Origin: Mycoplasma imitans ATCC 51306
GTDB lineage: Bacteria; Bacillota_I; Bacilli_A; Mycoplasmatales; Mycoplasmoidaceae
NCBI RefSeq assembly: GCF_000518305.1
Contig: NZ_KI912417.1
Coordinates: forward strand, 37,986-101,985
Direction of reading: 5' to 3'
Length of the DNA stretch: 64,000 nt
Below the pieces are notes generated by a model, which worked only from the letters and a program-made list of their open reading frames with translations, ran no database searches and was not told the origin of the DNA. Shown here in pieces: positions 32,376 to 43,394 of this stretch; the stretch's first letter is position 1; each line of letters starts with the position of its first letter. Both the position numbers and the translations under genes were made by a program.

Positions 32376-32825
32376 TTAATTTAAATCTAAAACCTCAATA
32401 AGTTCTTTTGCAATGTTTGATAAAATTTTGGTAATTTTGAATCTTTCAGAATCATCAAAATCAAAAGATTGCTTAAATAATAAGTAATATAAACAAAATT
32501 TATCTAAGATGTTTTTATCTTTTCTAAATAAACTTAAAACGTCTACGATCTCTTCGTATGCTGTAACCTTAGTTAAGCAAGTATTTATAAAGAAATTCCT
32601 AGCATAATGTTTTGATGGTTCATGGATAATGAACTCCATTAATTCGTTTAATTTTTGACGAGGGTATTCCATGTTAGCAACACCATCATTTTCATAAACA
32701 GATTTAATAAAATCAAATTTGCCAGTTTCTTTAGTGAATAGTGTATTAAATGCAGTTATTGCTTTAGCAACATTTTCTTGGTATTCTGCTTCTTTTTTTT
32801 GTTCTTCAGACAACTTATGAGACAT
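32376..32825 (-). CDS. Uncharacterised helical protein
   Basis: A 149-residue soluble, acidic protein, MSHKLSEEQKKEAEYQENVA..., with no recognised motif and no signal peptide. It is divergent from the HU gene and probably co-transcribed with the small membrane gene at 32163. Confidence 0.65.
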   Translation of the reverse strand: MSHKLSEEQKKEAEYQENVAKAITAFNTLFTKETGKFDFIKSVYENDGVANMEYPRQKLNELMEFIIHEPSKHYARNFFINTCLTKVTAYEEIVDVLSLFRKDKNILDKFCLYYLLFKQSFDFDDSERFKITKILSNIAKELIEVLDLN

Positions 32826-32939
32826 ATTGTATAAATCTTGTGATTTTTAAAAAATCTTTTTAATATTATCAGATTTTAATTAATCTTAGTAATATTTTTT
32901 TTTTAATATTTTTAATGTTTAATTAAGAAAATATTAAAA

Positions 32940-32945
32940 TATACT
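32940..32945 (+). promoter_or_regulatory. -10 box of the HU gene
   Basis: TATACT 21 bp before the ATG; the resulting leader would be only about 15 nt. No -35 is evident. Confidence 0.45.
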
Positions 32946-32966
32946 AAATATAAAATCGAGATAAAA

Positions 32967-33338
32967 ATGCTAACTAAATCTGAAATTTGCAAAATTATCG
33001 CTGAATGTACTGGGGCAAGTCCGAAACTTGTAAAAGCTTGTTTCCAAGTTTATAGTGATTTAGTAAAAAAAGAAATTAAATCTGAAGGTCAAGTTAGATT
33101 GCCTGAACTTGGAACTTTTAGAGTGACTATTGGTCGTGAAAGAATTTCTGTTAACCCAGTTACTGGAGCTCAAACAAGAATTCCGCCAAAACCAAAAGTG
33201 AAGTTTAGAGCAGCTAAACCACTTAAAGAAGCTACTGCTACTATTAAATGAAAATATGTAAGCGAAGATGATGAAATGCTTCAACCTAAAAGAAAAGCTA
33301 CAGGTTTCTTTAAGAACCGCCAAAAGGACGAAGATTAA
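32967..33338 (+). CDS. HU/IHF-family DNA-binding protein
   Basis: A 123-residue histone-like protein. It has the HU fold pattern: KSEICKIIAECTGASPKLV helices, the strand LPELGTFRV and the DNA-arm region ISVNPVTGAQTRIPPKP with the intercalating Pro, then KVKFRAAKPLKE. It carries a 30-residue basic tail beyond the usual 90 residues. One Trp is TGA. The 3' end overlaps convergent recU by 29 bp. Confidence 0.92.
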
Positions 33339-33834
33339 TTAAGTCAATTCATTCTTGGAGGGCTTCAAAGATTCCAATAACTCCTGGATAAAAAAGTTCT
33401 AATTTGAAAGAGCTCTTTTTGATTCATTCATAGGTCAAAGTTTTTGATTCTTGGTGTTTTAGCCAAGAATCAATTTTTTTAATTGGAATCATAAAGAATT
33501 CTTCTTTTGGAACAATTAACAACAAGATAAAAGCAATTCCTCCTTGATCATGAATCCTTCTTAAATGTTCTAGTTGATGTTGTTTAATGTTTTTAAGAGA
33601 ATAATTAATCTTTGAGCTTTGCTTAGCATCAAAGTCAAAAAAATAACCTTTATACAAACCATAATAATCTGTTTGAGTTTTTTCTTTTAATCAACCTGTT
33701 ACTCTTCGATTGGCAAAATTATAAACATTGATTGGCAAATGACGTTTAAAAATTAGCCCTTTTCGGGCTAATTCATTATGCTTTATCGTATTGTTGATTA
33801 ATGTTTCGAGAAACATTCCTCTGTTTTGATGCAT
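33310..33834 (-). CDS. recU: Holliday junction resolvase RecU
   Basis: A 174-residue junction nuclease. It starts MHQNRGMFLETLINNTI, which fits the RecU G-x-x-LE-x-xIN motif, followed by GYFFDFDAKQ with catalytic D-x-K residues and a C-terminal FIL/LKHQ region. Read with TGA as Trp it continues to TAA at 33310, overlapping the HU gene tail. RecU resolves recombination junctions. Confidence 0.85.
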
Positions 33835-33873
33835 ATATTGAATTGTCCTTTTATTCAATATATGTTTTTTTTA
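33832..33873 (+). terminator. Hairpin terminator overlapping the recU start
   Basis: CATATATTGAAT pairs with ATTCAATATATG (33832-33843/33853-33864), followed on the plus strand by nine T. The recU ATG lies in the stem. It can end plus-strand transcripts from the HU gene. Confidence 0.75.
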
Positions 33874-33898
33874 TCTAAAAGTTAGTCATTAAATTTAA

Positions 33899-34372
33899 TT
33901 AATAAGTAAGTGGTTTAGTTGGTTTATCTACATCTTTAATAGAACCCAAGAAGTACATGTAAGATACAACTACAAGTACTATGAATAAAACAAATAAGAA
34001 TACCGAAACTAATCCAATAGCTATTCTTATATCACCTATAGTTTGTAAACTTGTGTTTGCTTTAGCTATTGGAGTAATATCTAAACCTACTGTCCCAGGT
34101 TGAACTATACTTGAATTATCAGGAGTATAAACTCTTGTATAAAAACCATTATTAACTGCATCAACAAACTGGTTCTGAGTTACACCTCTATTTATAATTT
34201 CAATATAAGGTGAAGCCGATAAACCAACAAGGATTAGAGACAATAATAATGCGCCTAAAGCTATACCTAAAAAGATATAAGATTTTTTTCTTGATGGTTT
34301 GAATTCATCTGGTACTAGATCTCATTTAAAGTAATTAGCTTTTAATGGATCTTTAATTTTGTTTTTTTTCAT
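33899..34372 (-). CDS. Two-span membrane protein
   Basis: A 157-residue protein with a basic N-terminus (MKKNKIKDPLKANYFKWDLV), a helix around residues 35-53, an external loop of about 55 residues and a second helix near the C-terminus. Family unknown. Its start lies in the last 20 bp of rpiB, indicating co-expression. Confidence 0.7.
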
Positions 34373-34823
34373 AGTTACTAATTTTATCTACTCTTCTTTG
34401 GTGTCTACCACCTTCGAATTCAGCGGATAAGAACTTTCTTAGAATTTCTTTATTAACATCAATTGATGTTGTTCTAGCACCTAGGACTAAAACGTTACAT
34501 TTATCATGTTGGATAGCTAATTCGGCATATTTAACTTCAGTGACTAATCCAGCACGAACGTTTTTAATCTTGTTAGCAGCTATACATATTCCAACTCCAG
34601 TTCCACAGATAGCTACACCAAGATTTTTTGTATTTTCATCCTTAAAGTATTCTTCAAGTGCGAAAGCGAAATCAGGATAATCATCTGGGGCTTTTTCATC
34701 ATTAGAACCCAAATCGATAACTTCGAATTTATCACGGTATTCTGTTTTTAGCATGCTGACAAGCTCTTGCTTTAAGAAAACACCTGTGTGATCAGCTGTT
34801 AATATGATTTTTCTCTTGTCCAT
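34353..34823 (-). CDS. rpiB: Ribose-5-phosphate isomerase B
   Basis: A 156-residue RpiB/LacA-B family isomerase: ILTADHTGVFLKQEL, catalytic Cys in AICGTGVGICIAANK, and RAGLVTEVKYA. It interconverts ribose 5-phosphate and ribulose 5-phosphate. A galactose 6-phosphate isomerase role is unlikely without lac genes nearby. Confidence 0.92.
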   Translation of the reverse strand: MDKRKIILTADHTGVFLKQELVSMLKTEYRDKFEVIDLGSNDEKAPDDYPDFAFALEEYFKDENTKNLGVAICGTGVGICIAANKIKNVRAGLVTEVKYAELAIQHDKCNVLVLGARTTSIDVNKEILRKFLSAEFEGGRHQRRVDKISNYEKKQN

Positions 34824-34910
34824 AATTACTTATTTAATTATATTCCTATATCTTTTTTATGATAATTTAAAGAATTTCTTAACTTGAGTTTATTTTTAGA
34901 ATAATCAACC

Positions 34911-35462
34911 TTATTCACTAAAATAATTTTTTAAAAACTCTTTGAGAGAAATAACTATTTCACCTTCTCTTAAAATCTTATTGTTATCTATGTCATAAAT
35001 AGTTGATCCCTGTTCTGATTTTACTTCTCCTTTTATTAGGACCAAATCTTCTATTTGATTAAAATAAGGATCATTAAAATATTGCTCTCATTTTTTATAT
35101 GGTTCCAAGTTGCTAATATTGGCACTAGAAGAGTAAATTTTGCCGCATATTTTTAATATTTTTAAAATTTCCAAACTATTAGGAATACGGTAACTTTCTT
35201 TGTTAAAAACAATCGTTAATTTACCTGGTCAAAAGCGTTTTGCTAATTCAATAAACAAATCATTATTTATATTAGTTTGTTTAACGTCTGAACAAAAATA
35301 TATTAATTTTTTACTTAAATCACGTTTTTTCAAATTGTATATCTTATCTTTTGATTTACAGATAACGCCAAAAACAGTATCTGTTGGTAAGACAATCAAT
35401 TTATTACTGTTAATACTTTTAACTATTTCGTTAAAATCTTTATTAAAATCTAAGACTTTCAT
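34911..35462 (-). CDS. tsaC: Threonylcarbamoyl-AMP synthase (YrdC/TsaC)
   Basis: A 183-residue YrdC-domain protein making threonylcarbamoyl-AMP for t6A37 of tRNA. LIVLPTDTVFGVICKSKDKIYNLKKRD and SSSANIS match the family. TGA Trp after residue 78 splits it. The start overlaps the prmC end by 13 bp. Confidence 0.86.
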
Positions 35463-36304
35463 TCAATAATAAAACCTCTTAATTTTTTGTTTTCGTCATT
35501 AAAAAACGTTGTTTTATCATACAGACTATATTTTTTTAGCAATTCAACAGTTTTAGCAAATATTAGTTCAGAGAATTCCATGCACAAAACTTTAACTTTT
35601 GTTTTATTGTTTATTAAGTATTTAAATATTTCTTCATAAAAATAAGTTCCGCCATTTTTAGCAAATAAAGCGTTAAATGGTTCATAACTTATTTGCTTAA
35701 TATAGTTCGTCTTTAGTTCTTCATCTAGGTATGGAGGATTAATAATAATTGCATCAATTTCTTCAGGTAATTGTTCAAATATTTCAAGATAATCAGCAAC
35801 ATAAAATCGAACATTTAACAAATTTTTTACGGCATTAAAATTAGCTATTTTTACCGCTGATTTTGAAATATCTGATCCAAAAACTTCATATTTTGGAAAT
35901 CTTTTTTTAATTGTTAATCCAATCAATCCTGATCCAGTACATATATCCAAAATATTAGTAATATCATTTCTAGAGTTAACAACATTTAAGAATTTATCAA
36001 TTACTGCATTTGTGTCGTATCTAGGAATTAAAACTGTCTCATCAAGAAAAAGACTTAAATCATTAATTTGAACTTGGTTTGTAATATATTCAACTGGATA
36101 TTGGTCTTTATGAATTCGATCACAATCCTTAATAAAATCGTTAAAATTAAAATCTATTTCTTCGTCTCTTAAGCTAATTAAATCGGTTTTATTTACAATT
36201 TTTTGTGAATAGTGTTTGATGAGCAAAAAAAATGATCAAGAGTATTGCTCTTGATATTTCGAAAAATTACTAGATAAATAATTAATTAATTCATGGAATG
36301 TCAT
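35450..36304 (-). CDS. prmC: Release-factor glutamine methyltransferase PrmC
   Basis: A 284-residue SAM methyltransferase that methylates the GGQ Gln of release factor 1. LDICTGSGLIGL (motif I) and IINPPY (catalytic) are present. With TGA as Trp the gene starts at 36304 (MTFHELINYLSSNF), 26 codons upstream of a later Met, giving the usual N-terminal helical domain; and it ends three residues beyond an apparent TGA stop, at TAG 35450-35452. It lies 6 bp after prfA, its substrate. Confidence 0.92.
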
Positions 36305-36310
36305 AAAAAG

Positions 36311-37393
36311 CTATTCATTCATGATTGATTTCATTTTTTCTTCTTGTTCTTTAGAACGTAGTGCGTAGATCATTTCATCAATATCGCCCATCATGAAACG
36401 GTCTAAACTATTTAATGACATATTAATTCTGTGATCAGTTACACGGTTTTGAGGGTAATTATATGTTCTGATCTTTTCAGCTCGATCACCTGATCCTACT
36501 TGGTTTTTTCTTAACTCAGATAAGACGTCATTCTTTTCTTTTTCAGCAGCCTCTCATAGCTTAGAACGAAGCATTTTCATTGCTGTTTCACGGTTGGCTA
36601 TTTGTGATTTACCTTCTTGACAAGCAGCCACTATACCTGATGGAATGTGCGTGATTCTAACAGCACTTTCAGTTCTATTAACATGCTGACCACCCGCTCC
36701 TGAAGCGCGATAAGTATCAATTCTTAAATCAGATGGGTTGATTTCAATTTCCACATCATCTTGTTGAGGTAATACCGCAACTGTGATTGTTGATGTGTGA
36801 ACACGTCCCTTAGCTTCTGTTGCCGGAACTCTTTGAACACGGTGAACGCCTGATTCAAACTTCATTTTTGAATAAACATCTTCACCATTAATTTCAAAAG
36901 CAATAAAACTGTATCCTACTGATGTAGGCAACATTTCAATCACGTTAATCTTCCAGTTATGTTTTGAACAATATTCCTTATAAAGATCAAACATATTACC
37001 TACAAAGATCGAAGATTCATCTCCACCAGCAGCAGGACGCATTTCCACAATAACTTCTTTATCATCGTTAGGATCAGCAGGTAATAATAAGATCTTAAGT
37101 TTTTCTTCAAGATCAGGAATCTGTTCTTTTGCTGCATCTAAATCAATTATTGCTAGCTCATGAAATTCCTTCATTGAATTATCATTAATGATCTTTTCGG
37201 CTTCTAGACCACTAACTACCAATTTATCGTAAACCTCAAAAGTTTCTAATAATTGTTTTTTTTGCTTTAATTCTTTATTAATAGCATGAATTCGTTTAAA
37301 GTCGTTAGATAGAGTTTCTAACTCTTTATTTAACTTCTCTGCGTTAGTTCTTATTGATACTAACGTTTCATACATCTGTTTGTTATATTCCAT
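36311..37393 (-). CDS. prfA: Peptide chain release factor 1
   Basis: A 360-residue class I release factor recognising UAA and UAG. The catalytic GGQ loop is [12 protein letters not shown], with [24 protein letters not shown] before it. Mycoplasmas lack RF2 because UGA is sense. In an operon rpmE-prfA-prmC-tsaC. Confidence 0.97.
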
Positions 37394-37472
37394 AGTTGGG
37401 TTGTTAATAAAATAAAAACAAACAATCCAAATATTACATTTGGTATTGTTTGTTATTTAGATAATTAAGGTC

Positions 37473-37781
37473 TTATAAATCTTTTAGAGATTTAGCTTTG
37501 TCGTTTGATTTTTTATTGATTTTAGCTGAAGGTTTAGCAGAAGCTTCATCACCTTTTTTGCTAATATGAGCTTTACCTTGCTTGAACTTGCTAGATAATT
37601 TTTCAGCACGTCCTTTTACTACTTGTTGAGTAGTTTCACCAATGTAAAAGCTGTGACATTTACTGCAAACGTCCATGTGAACTTCTTTAGCTTTAATTAC
37701 TGATAATAAGATAAACTTATTATTGCAAGAAGCACATAAGAAATTAACCTTATTTAATGTTGGATGAATATCTTTTTTCAT
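37473..37781 (-). CDS. rpmE: Ribosomal protein L31
   Basis: A 102-residue protein, MKKDIHPTLNKVNFLCASCN..., with two CxxC zinc pairs (CASC, CSKC), the zinc-containing form. It has a Lys/Ser-rich tail of about 35 residues beyond the usual length. I start it at 37781; an ATG seven codons earlier is less likely. Confidence 0.9.
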   Translation of the reverse strand: MKKDIHPTLNKVNFLCASCNNKFILLSVIKAKEVHMDVCSKCHSFYIGETTQQVVKGRAEKLSSKFKQGKAHISKKGDEASAKPSAKINKKSNDKAKSLKDL

Positions 37782-37856
37782 TATTATTTTTCTTTTGAAC
37801 ATTAATTATATATGATATAGCTTTTTGAAAATAGTCCCTAATATTATATATTAAAA

Positions 37857-39344
37857 TTAGCGATTATAAACAAAACCTTTGTAACGAGTTACAGATAGGA
37901 TCGTATCTTTAATCCCTTGTACTCCTATACCCGAATCTTTAATTCCTAAAAATGGGAAGAAATCAGGCCCTCTTGAAGATGAACGATTTCAGTTGATTGT
38001 TCCAGCTTCTAATTGGTTAGCAATTTCTTCGAATTTAGCTTGATTACTTGTGAAAATGCTTGCCTGTAGACCGTACTGAGATTGGTTATGCAATTTAATC
38101 ATCTCTTCTTCATTTTTAACACGAATTACCGGTAAAATTGGACCAAACGGTTCTTCTCAAGCAACACGCATATCAGTCGTAACATGGTCTAATAAGATTG
38201 CTTCAATCCAGTTTTTTTCAAAGTCGCCACCAACAACAACTTTTGCATTTTTACTTAGTGCGTCATCATATAGTTCTTTAATATAATCGGCTGCATATTG
38301 ATCAATTACAGGAACTAATGAAGGGTTATCAAACGGGTTTCCTAAATGTAATTTTGATACTTCAGTCTTTAGTAATTCCACAAATTCATCTGCGTCTTGT
38401 TCTTTAATAAATACTCTTTTAATCGCGGTGCATCTTTGACCAGAATATCCATAAGCACCTTTAATGATTTCTTTAATCGTTATTTGCTTATTATAATCGC
38501 TAAGAATTAGTGCAGCATCTTTTCCACCTAATTCTAATGAGATATTACCCACAGATGCTTGCTTTAATAAAGTTAAACCCACTGGTGTACTTCCAGTAAA
38601 AGAAATACTTTTAATATGTTTATTTGTATTTAATTTATCACCGATTTCGCGACCTAAACCAACCACACACTGAACAACACCATCATCAAAACCGGCTTGC
38701 TTGAACAAGTGAGTTAATCTAATTCCTATAATTGCTGCTTGAGTAGCTACCTTATATACAACCGTATTACCTGCAATTAGTGTCGGAATCATCTTAGATA
38801 AAGGTGTGTTTAGGGGGTAGTTTCATGGTGAGATATTCAAAACTACGCCTAGTGGTTCACGCACGAATTTACCAACCTTGTTCTTAACGTGATGAACAGT
38901 TTCATCAATAACTAGTGGTTGTTTAATCATATCTTCATAAACACTAATTGTATCGTGAATATATTGAATTGAACGTTCAACTTCTGCTAACGACTCATTA
39001 TATGCTTTAGCAATATTATCAGTTAGTAATTTGGTGAATTCTTCTTTGTTTTCTTCTAATAATTGAACAAAATTAAGAATCTTAGCTTTACGATACTCGT
39101 AAGTGCGTTTAGACCAAGATCTGAAAGCAATATTAGCCTTTTCATAAGCGTCATCAATCTCATCAGCAGTCATCCCATAAAACGATCCACTTACTTCATT
39201 ATCAATCGGAGATTTGATTTCGACAAGTCGACTAGAACCAACTTCTTGGTTATTAATTAGCCCTTTTAGATGCTGATATTTGTCCTTAAAATTATAAGAA
39301 GATGCGTTACACACCTTTTTTTTCATGCAGCTGCTATTGCTCAT
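37857..39344 (-). CDS. gapN: NADP-dependent glyceraldehyde-3-phosphate dehydrogenase
   Basis: A 495-residue aldehyde dehydrogenase. The catalytic Glu is in LELGGKDAALIL and Cys in GYSGQRCTAIKRVF; ISPWNYPLNTPLSKMIP and EEPFGPILPVI are typical. Overall resemblance to GapN suggests non-phosphorylating oxidation of G3P to 3-phosphoglycerate with NADPH formation, a useful NADPH source where the oxidative pentose pathway is missing. Other ALDH substrates are possible. An ATG six codons in (39326) could be the start. Downstream of ptsG. Confidence 0.87.
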
Positions 39345-39432
39345 ATTTAATAAAAATTTTACTCTATCTTAAATATATAAATAAAAAAAATAAAGTGCAA
39401 GGAATGCACTTTATTTTCTGGTTTGTTGAAAA

Positions 39433-42105
39433 CTATTTGTTCTTTTTAACTAGTTTGAACAATAGATCACCAACATTTACCTTGTCCCCAGGTTTCACAA
39501 CAACGTTAAGGTCGTAGTTAACTAATGTGTCTTTTAAAGCAAGAATTGGAGAATTTGTTGATAATTCTTTTTTCTTAATAATATCTAAGTTAGCTTGAAC
39601 AACTGGTGATTTTTTGAATGAAACGTTGTCACCAGATTTAGCAAACATTTTGAAACCTACTAAGTTGTCAGAATCTGAGTTGTTTGAGTTTAATGATACT
39701 GTATCAATTCCGATGTGGATTAAAATCTTAGCACCATGAACATCGAAGAAGTAAGCGTGACCTGTGTTGTAAGCTAATTCTAATTTACCATCAACTGGTG
39801 AGTAAAACATACCATCATCTGGTTCAACACTTACACCATCACCCATGATTCTTCCAGCAAATGAAGCATCTGAAATCTTAGATAGATCAGTTACTGTACC
39901 TTTAACAGGGCTGTGTACTTCGATAATATCAGAAAGTTTGTGATCAACTTCTGGGCTTGCTTTTGGCATTGATGGATCAATTTCTTTAGTTGAAGAAACA
40001 TCGCCAATTGCTTTTTCGATAGCTGTAGAATCGTAGTCTTTAGCTATCATCTTTTGCATGTTAGATTTAATAATATCAGCATCACCACCATAAACAGCGT
40101 GAACTAATGTATCACTAACAGCGTATGTACCTAGTGAACCTAATGCGCCAATTTGACCGAAATCAGCTTTATCTTTAGATTTAACAGATACTCTTAATTT
40201 TGTAGCACATGCATTAACTGCAGTAATGTTATCACGTCCACCAAACGCTTTAATTAGTTTGTATGAAGTAATTTCAATTGGTTTGAAACCAGTTGTGTTT
40301 CCAGCAGCTTTGTTAGCAACTTTTGCTTGGTAATCAGCCTTAGTGTACAATCTTGCACCAGCACCACGTCCAGGAGTTTCGATGTTACGTTTAGTAATCA
40401 GGAAGTAGAATGTGAAGTAGTACAGCGGGATGTAGAATAGACCGATAACTAATGGAAGTCAGCTGTTTGTTTTAGCACCTAAAGCATCAGGAACGAATCC
40501 ATAAATTGTTAAGTCGATAATACCACCAGAGAATGTTTGACCGATGTTACCACCTAATAAGCTTGTTAATCAGAATGAGATCGCACAGAAGATAGCGTGG
40601 AATCCTCAGAATAGGTAAGGAGCCAAGAATAAGAATGTAAATTCAATTGGTTCTGTAATACCTGTTAAGAATGCAGTGAATGCAGCTGAGATAATGATTG
40701 AAGCAGCATATTTTCTTTGATCCTTAGGAGCAGCCATAATCATTGCAGCACCAGCAGCAGGTAAACCAAAGATCATGAACGCATATTTACCTTGTACATA
40801 TTGACCAGGGTTTACACCAGGGAATGCATAGTTTAGAGTATCAGTTGATTGTAAAGCAAATGAACCTGTTTGACTAGCTTTAATCATTCCTAATATTTCT
40901 TGACCAGTCATTACATTTCCGTTTCTAGTAATAGAAGCGATTAATGAAGGGTGGTTAAGAGTTGAGTCAGCAAATGATTTAAATGTGAATGTGTAAGGAG
41001 TTGTTGCTTGAGAACCACTTAAGTATACAGATTTGTTTACAAATAGTGAGTTAATTGAGAATCAAAGTCTTTGGTCACCACTAAGAGTGTCTGTATTAAT
41101 ATCAGTGTTAGGGTTTAATGCATTAACAACTTGACCTCAGTTCATTCAATCCATAGCAGTGAAATTACTTGGTTTCATTTCTGCTTTGTTTGCAGCAACA
41201 CCAACAACTGCACGAACAATTTTCATTCCGTTTTCATTTGTAACGATTAACGGAGCGATAGCATTTTGTCCTTCAGTAGCAATTACGTTTGCAATGCTAC
41301 CACCAGCACTTGTAAATCATAGTGGAGCATAGAAAGCGTGGTGAAGACCGAACGGAACCAACGCTCTTTCTACGTATCCGAAAATGAATGAGTTAAAGTT
41401 ACCATTTCTTGATAAAACACCAAGGCTTTGACCTAAAGCATTTAATCCAATACCAATAGCCGGTCAGATCATTAATGCAATCAAAGCAACCGGTAACATT
41501 GTTAATAATGTAATAATTGGAACAAAACGGTTACCGTTGAAGAACCCAATAACTTTTGGTAATTGAATTGTGTGGAACTTGTTATACAGCACAGCTGTAA
41601 TAGCACCAACAACAACCCCACCAAATACAGAAGTACTTAGAGATCTAAGTCCAACGTTCATAGCTAGCGCACTAGCAGGCACGTTGTTAAAGTACAAGAT
41701 TTTGAAAGAATCTGTTGTACCAGCATTTGGGAAAATTAATGCGGTTTGTGTAGCATTAAAGATCAGCCAACCAACAAAAGCAGAGAATGCTGCTACCCCT
41801 GATTGGTTAGTGAAAGCTACTGCTATTGCGATTGCAAATAGAGTAGGCAGGTTACCGAAAACAGCGTCGGCACCATTTTTAAAGAAGGCAGCCATAGCAT
41901 AAACACCTGGGTTTGTAGCTTGGCTAACGTTGTTTTGAACTGCAGCAAAGATCCCTAGCAATAACCCTGCAATAGGTAATAATGCGATCGGAATCATAAT
42001 TCCTGCAGACAACTTACCAACAACTTCTTTAAAACGACCAGAAAATCTCTTTCAACCTGTTGAAGAGTGTCTCTGGCTGTGAACTTGATTTGTAGTTGAA
42101 GCCAT
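39433..42105 (-). CDS. ptsG: PTS glucose permease EIICBA
   Basis: An 890-residue sugar phosphotransferase permease with domains in the order C-B-A: an N-terminal multi-helix EIIC (to about residue 570) with GITEPIEF, EIIB with the phosphocysteine in NACATKLRVSV, and C-terminal EIIA with the phosphohistidine in ILIHIGIDTVSL after GHAYFFDVHGA. It imports and phosphorylates glucose. Compared with the standard protein there is a roughly 150-residue insert within EIIC (about residues 260-420). Many Trp are TGA. Expression is probably from 42106-42165. Confidence 0.95.
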
Positions 42106-42165
42106 TTTAAATTATTTATTTCTTTCAGTTTTTAAATGTGATAAACACCATTCTATATATTTTTA

Positions 42166-42438
42166 TTAGAAATTGTGTAAGTTAGCAAAACCTGCAACGG
42201 CAAACATTAAAACCATCAGTCCGGCTATAAAAAATAGATATCCGCCATTTTTTTGCCATCATGTTAATTTCATGTCTTTATCACTAATTGTTTTACCAAA
42301 AGCACCATCGTAAGTCGTTCTTCTTATACGATATCTTCTTAAAAACATGTAGAATGATGAACCTCAAAAAACTAACCCAATGACTAACGCTAGACTGCTT
42401 AAAATGATAAATACTGTTCTAGTTGTGTTCATAATCAT
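42166..42438 (-). CDS. Small two-span membrane protein
   Basis: A 90-residue protein with hydrophobic segments at about residues 8-30 and 68-84 and a basic middle (FLRRYRIRRTTYDG). Four Trp, three of them TGA. No known family. 60 bp before ptsG on the same strand. ATG 42432 is an alternative start. Confidence 0.65.
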
Positions 42439-42684
42439 TTTTATAATTTTTATCGGTATCGTAATTATTATATATTAAAGCTGATAGCTAAACTAAATTT
42501 ATCGGCGATTAGCAAGAAATTAAAAGGTTCATTTTTTATACAAAAATATTGTAAATGCTTTTTTTATGTTCAATTATGTGATATAAGAATAGCTCAATTT
42601 AATAATTGCTAAAAAAACCTTTGAATAAGACTACTTTATAAAGGAAATAGCAATAATCCTTAATTTTTAGATAAGTAAAGTAAA

Positions 42685-42727
42685 AAACCAAAAGAATTAA
42701 CACAAAAAAGCTAATTCTTTAGGTTTT
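42685..42727 (-). terminator. Hairpin with T run (minus strand)
   Basis: AAAACC-AAAGAATTA pairs with TAATTCTTT-GGTTTT; on the minus strand six T follow. It may be a second terminator for the tRNA cluster. 42440-42684 shows no gene. Confidence 0.6.
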
Positions 42728-42773
42728 GATTATTTAAAAAGCCCATTTTAATAAAATTAAAAAAGTCTAATAA

Positions 42774-42800
42774 AAATAAAAAATGAGCCTAATCGGCTCG
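42774..42800 (-). terminator. Terminator of the second tRNA cluster
   Basis: GAGCC/GGCTC stem (42785-42799) followed on the minus strand by ATTTTTTATTTTT. Confidence 0.82.
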
Positions 42801-42808
42801 TATCAATT

Positions 42809-42839
42809 AACTTAAATTAGCTACAGATAATTTAAGTTA
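42809..42839. repeat. 11-bp inverted repeat
   Basis: AACTTAAATTA and TAATTTAAGTT flank an 8-nt loop; perfect stem, no T tract. Another hairpin, AGCAATTT/AAATTGCT, lies at about 42914-42936. Confidence 0.6.
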
Positions 42840-42965
42840 AATTACTCTAAATTTAAAAGTGAACAAATGAATTATTATATATATTCTAAGTTAGCTATAT
42901 ATAATTTTTTTTAAGCAATTTCAAAAAAAATTGCTATGTTGGAAAACTATTAAAATTAATTTTAA

Positions 42966-43051
42966 TGGTGCACTCGAAGGGACTTGAACCCCCACATCGT
43001 AATGATACTAGATCCTAAGTCTAGCGCGTCTGCCAGTTCCGCCACGAGTGC
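42966..43051 (-). tRNA. tRNA-Leu (anticodon TAG)
   Basis: Class II cloverleaf with long variable arm, acceptor GCACTCG, anticodon loop CTTAGGA, encoded CCA. Confidence 0.94.
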
Positions 43052-43055
43052 AACA

Positions 43056-43131
43056 TGGTGCTGCTTGAGGGGATCGAACCCACGACCCAGTGATTAAGAG
43101 TCACTTGCTCTACCGTCTGAGCTAAAGAAGC
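43056..43131 (-). tRNA. tRNA-Lys (anticodon CTT)
   Basis: Anticodon loop CTCTTAA gives CTT; encoded CCA. The acceptor GCTTCTT against AAGCAGC has an internal T-C mismatch at the fourth pair. Confidence 0.9.
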
Positions 43132-43135
43132 TTTA

Positions 43136-43211
43136 TGGTGCCGACTATAGGAATTGAACCTACAACCTACTGATTACAAGTCAGTTGCTCTGCCGATTGA
43201 GCTAAGTCGGC
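43136..43211 (-). tRNA. tRNA-Thr (anticodon TGT)
   Basis: Acceptor GCCGACT, anticodon loop CTTGTAA, encoded CCA. Confidence 0.95.
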
Positions 43212-43212
43212 G

Positions 43213-43288
43213 TGGTGGAGTGTGAGGGGATCGAACCCCCGACCCTATGCTTGTAAGGCATATGCTCTCCCACCTGAGCTAACACTCC
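43213..43288 (-). tRNA. tRNA-Val (anticodon TAC)
   Basis: Acceptor GGAGTGT, anticodon loop CTTACAA, encoded CCA. Confidence 0.95.
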
Positions 43289-43394
43289 AGAATGTTAGGA
43301 GTTTTCCTAACAAAATAGATAATCTTTGAATTATGTGCTCTAACTCAAAGAATGCGGGATTTTTAAACCCAAATAATATTATGAATTTAATTAA

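Noticed and set aside
33060..33323. Minus-strand frame opposite the HU gene
   Set aside because: Phe/Ser-rich antisense frame with no start context; shadow of the basic HU sequence.
35459..36226. PrmC as a 255-residue protein
   Set aside because: That version stops at a TGA and starts after a TGA. With TGA as Trp, the frame extends to 35450-36304 and gives the normal family length.
41570..41902. Plus-strand frame within ptsG
   Set aside because: Antisense of conserved EIIC coding sequence; no independent signal.
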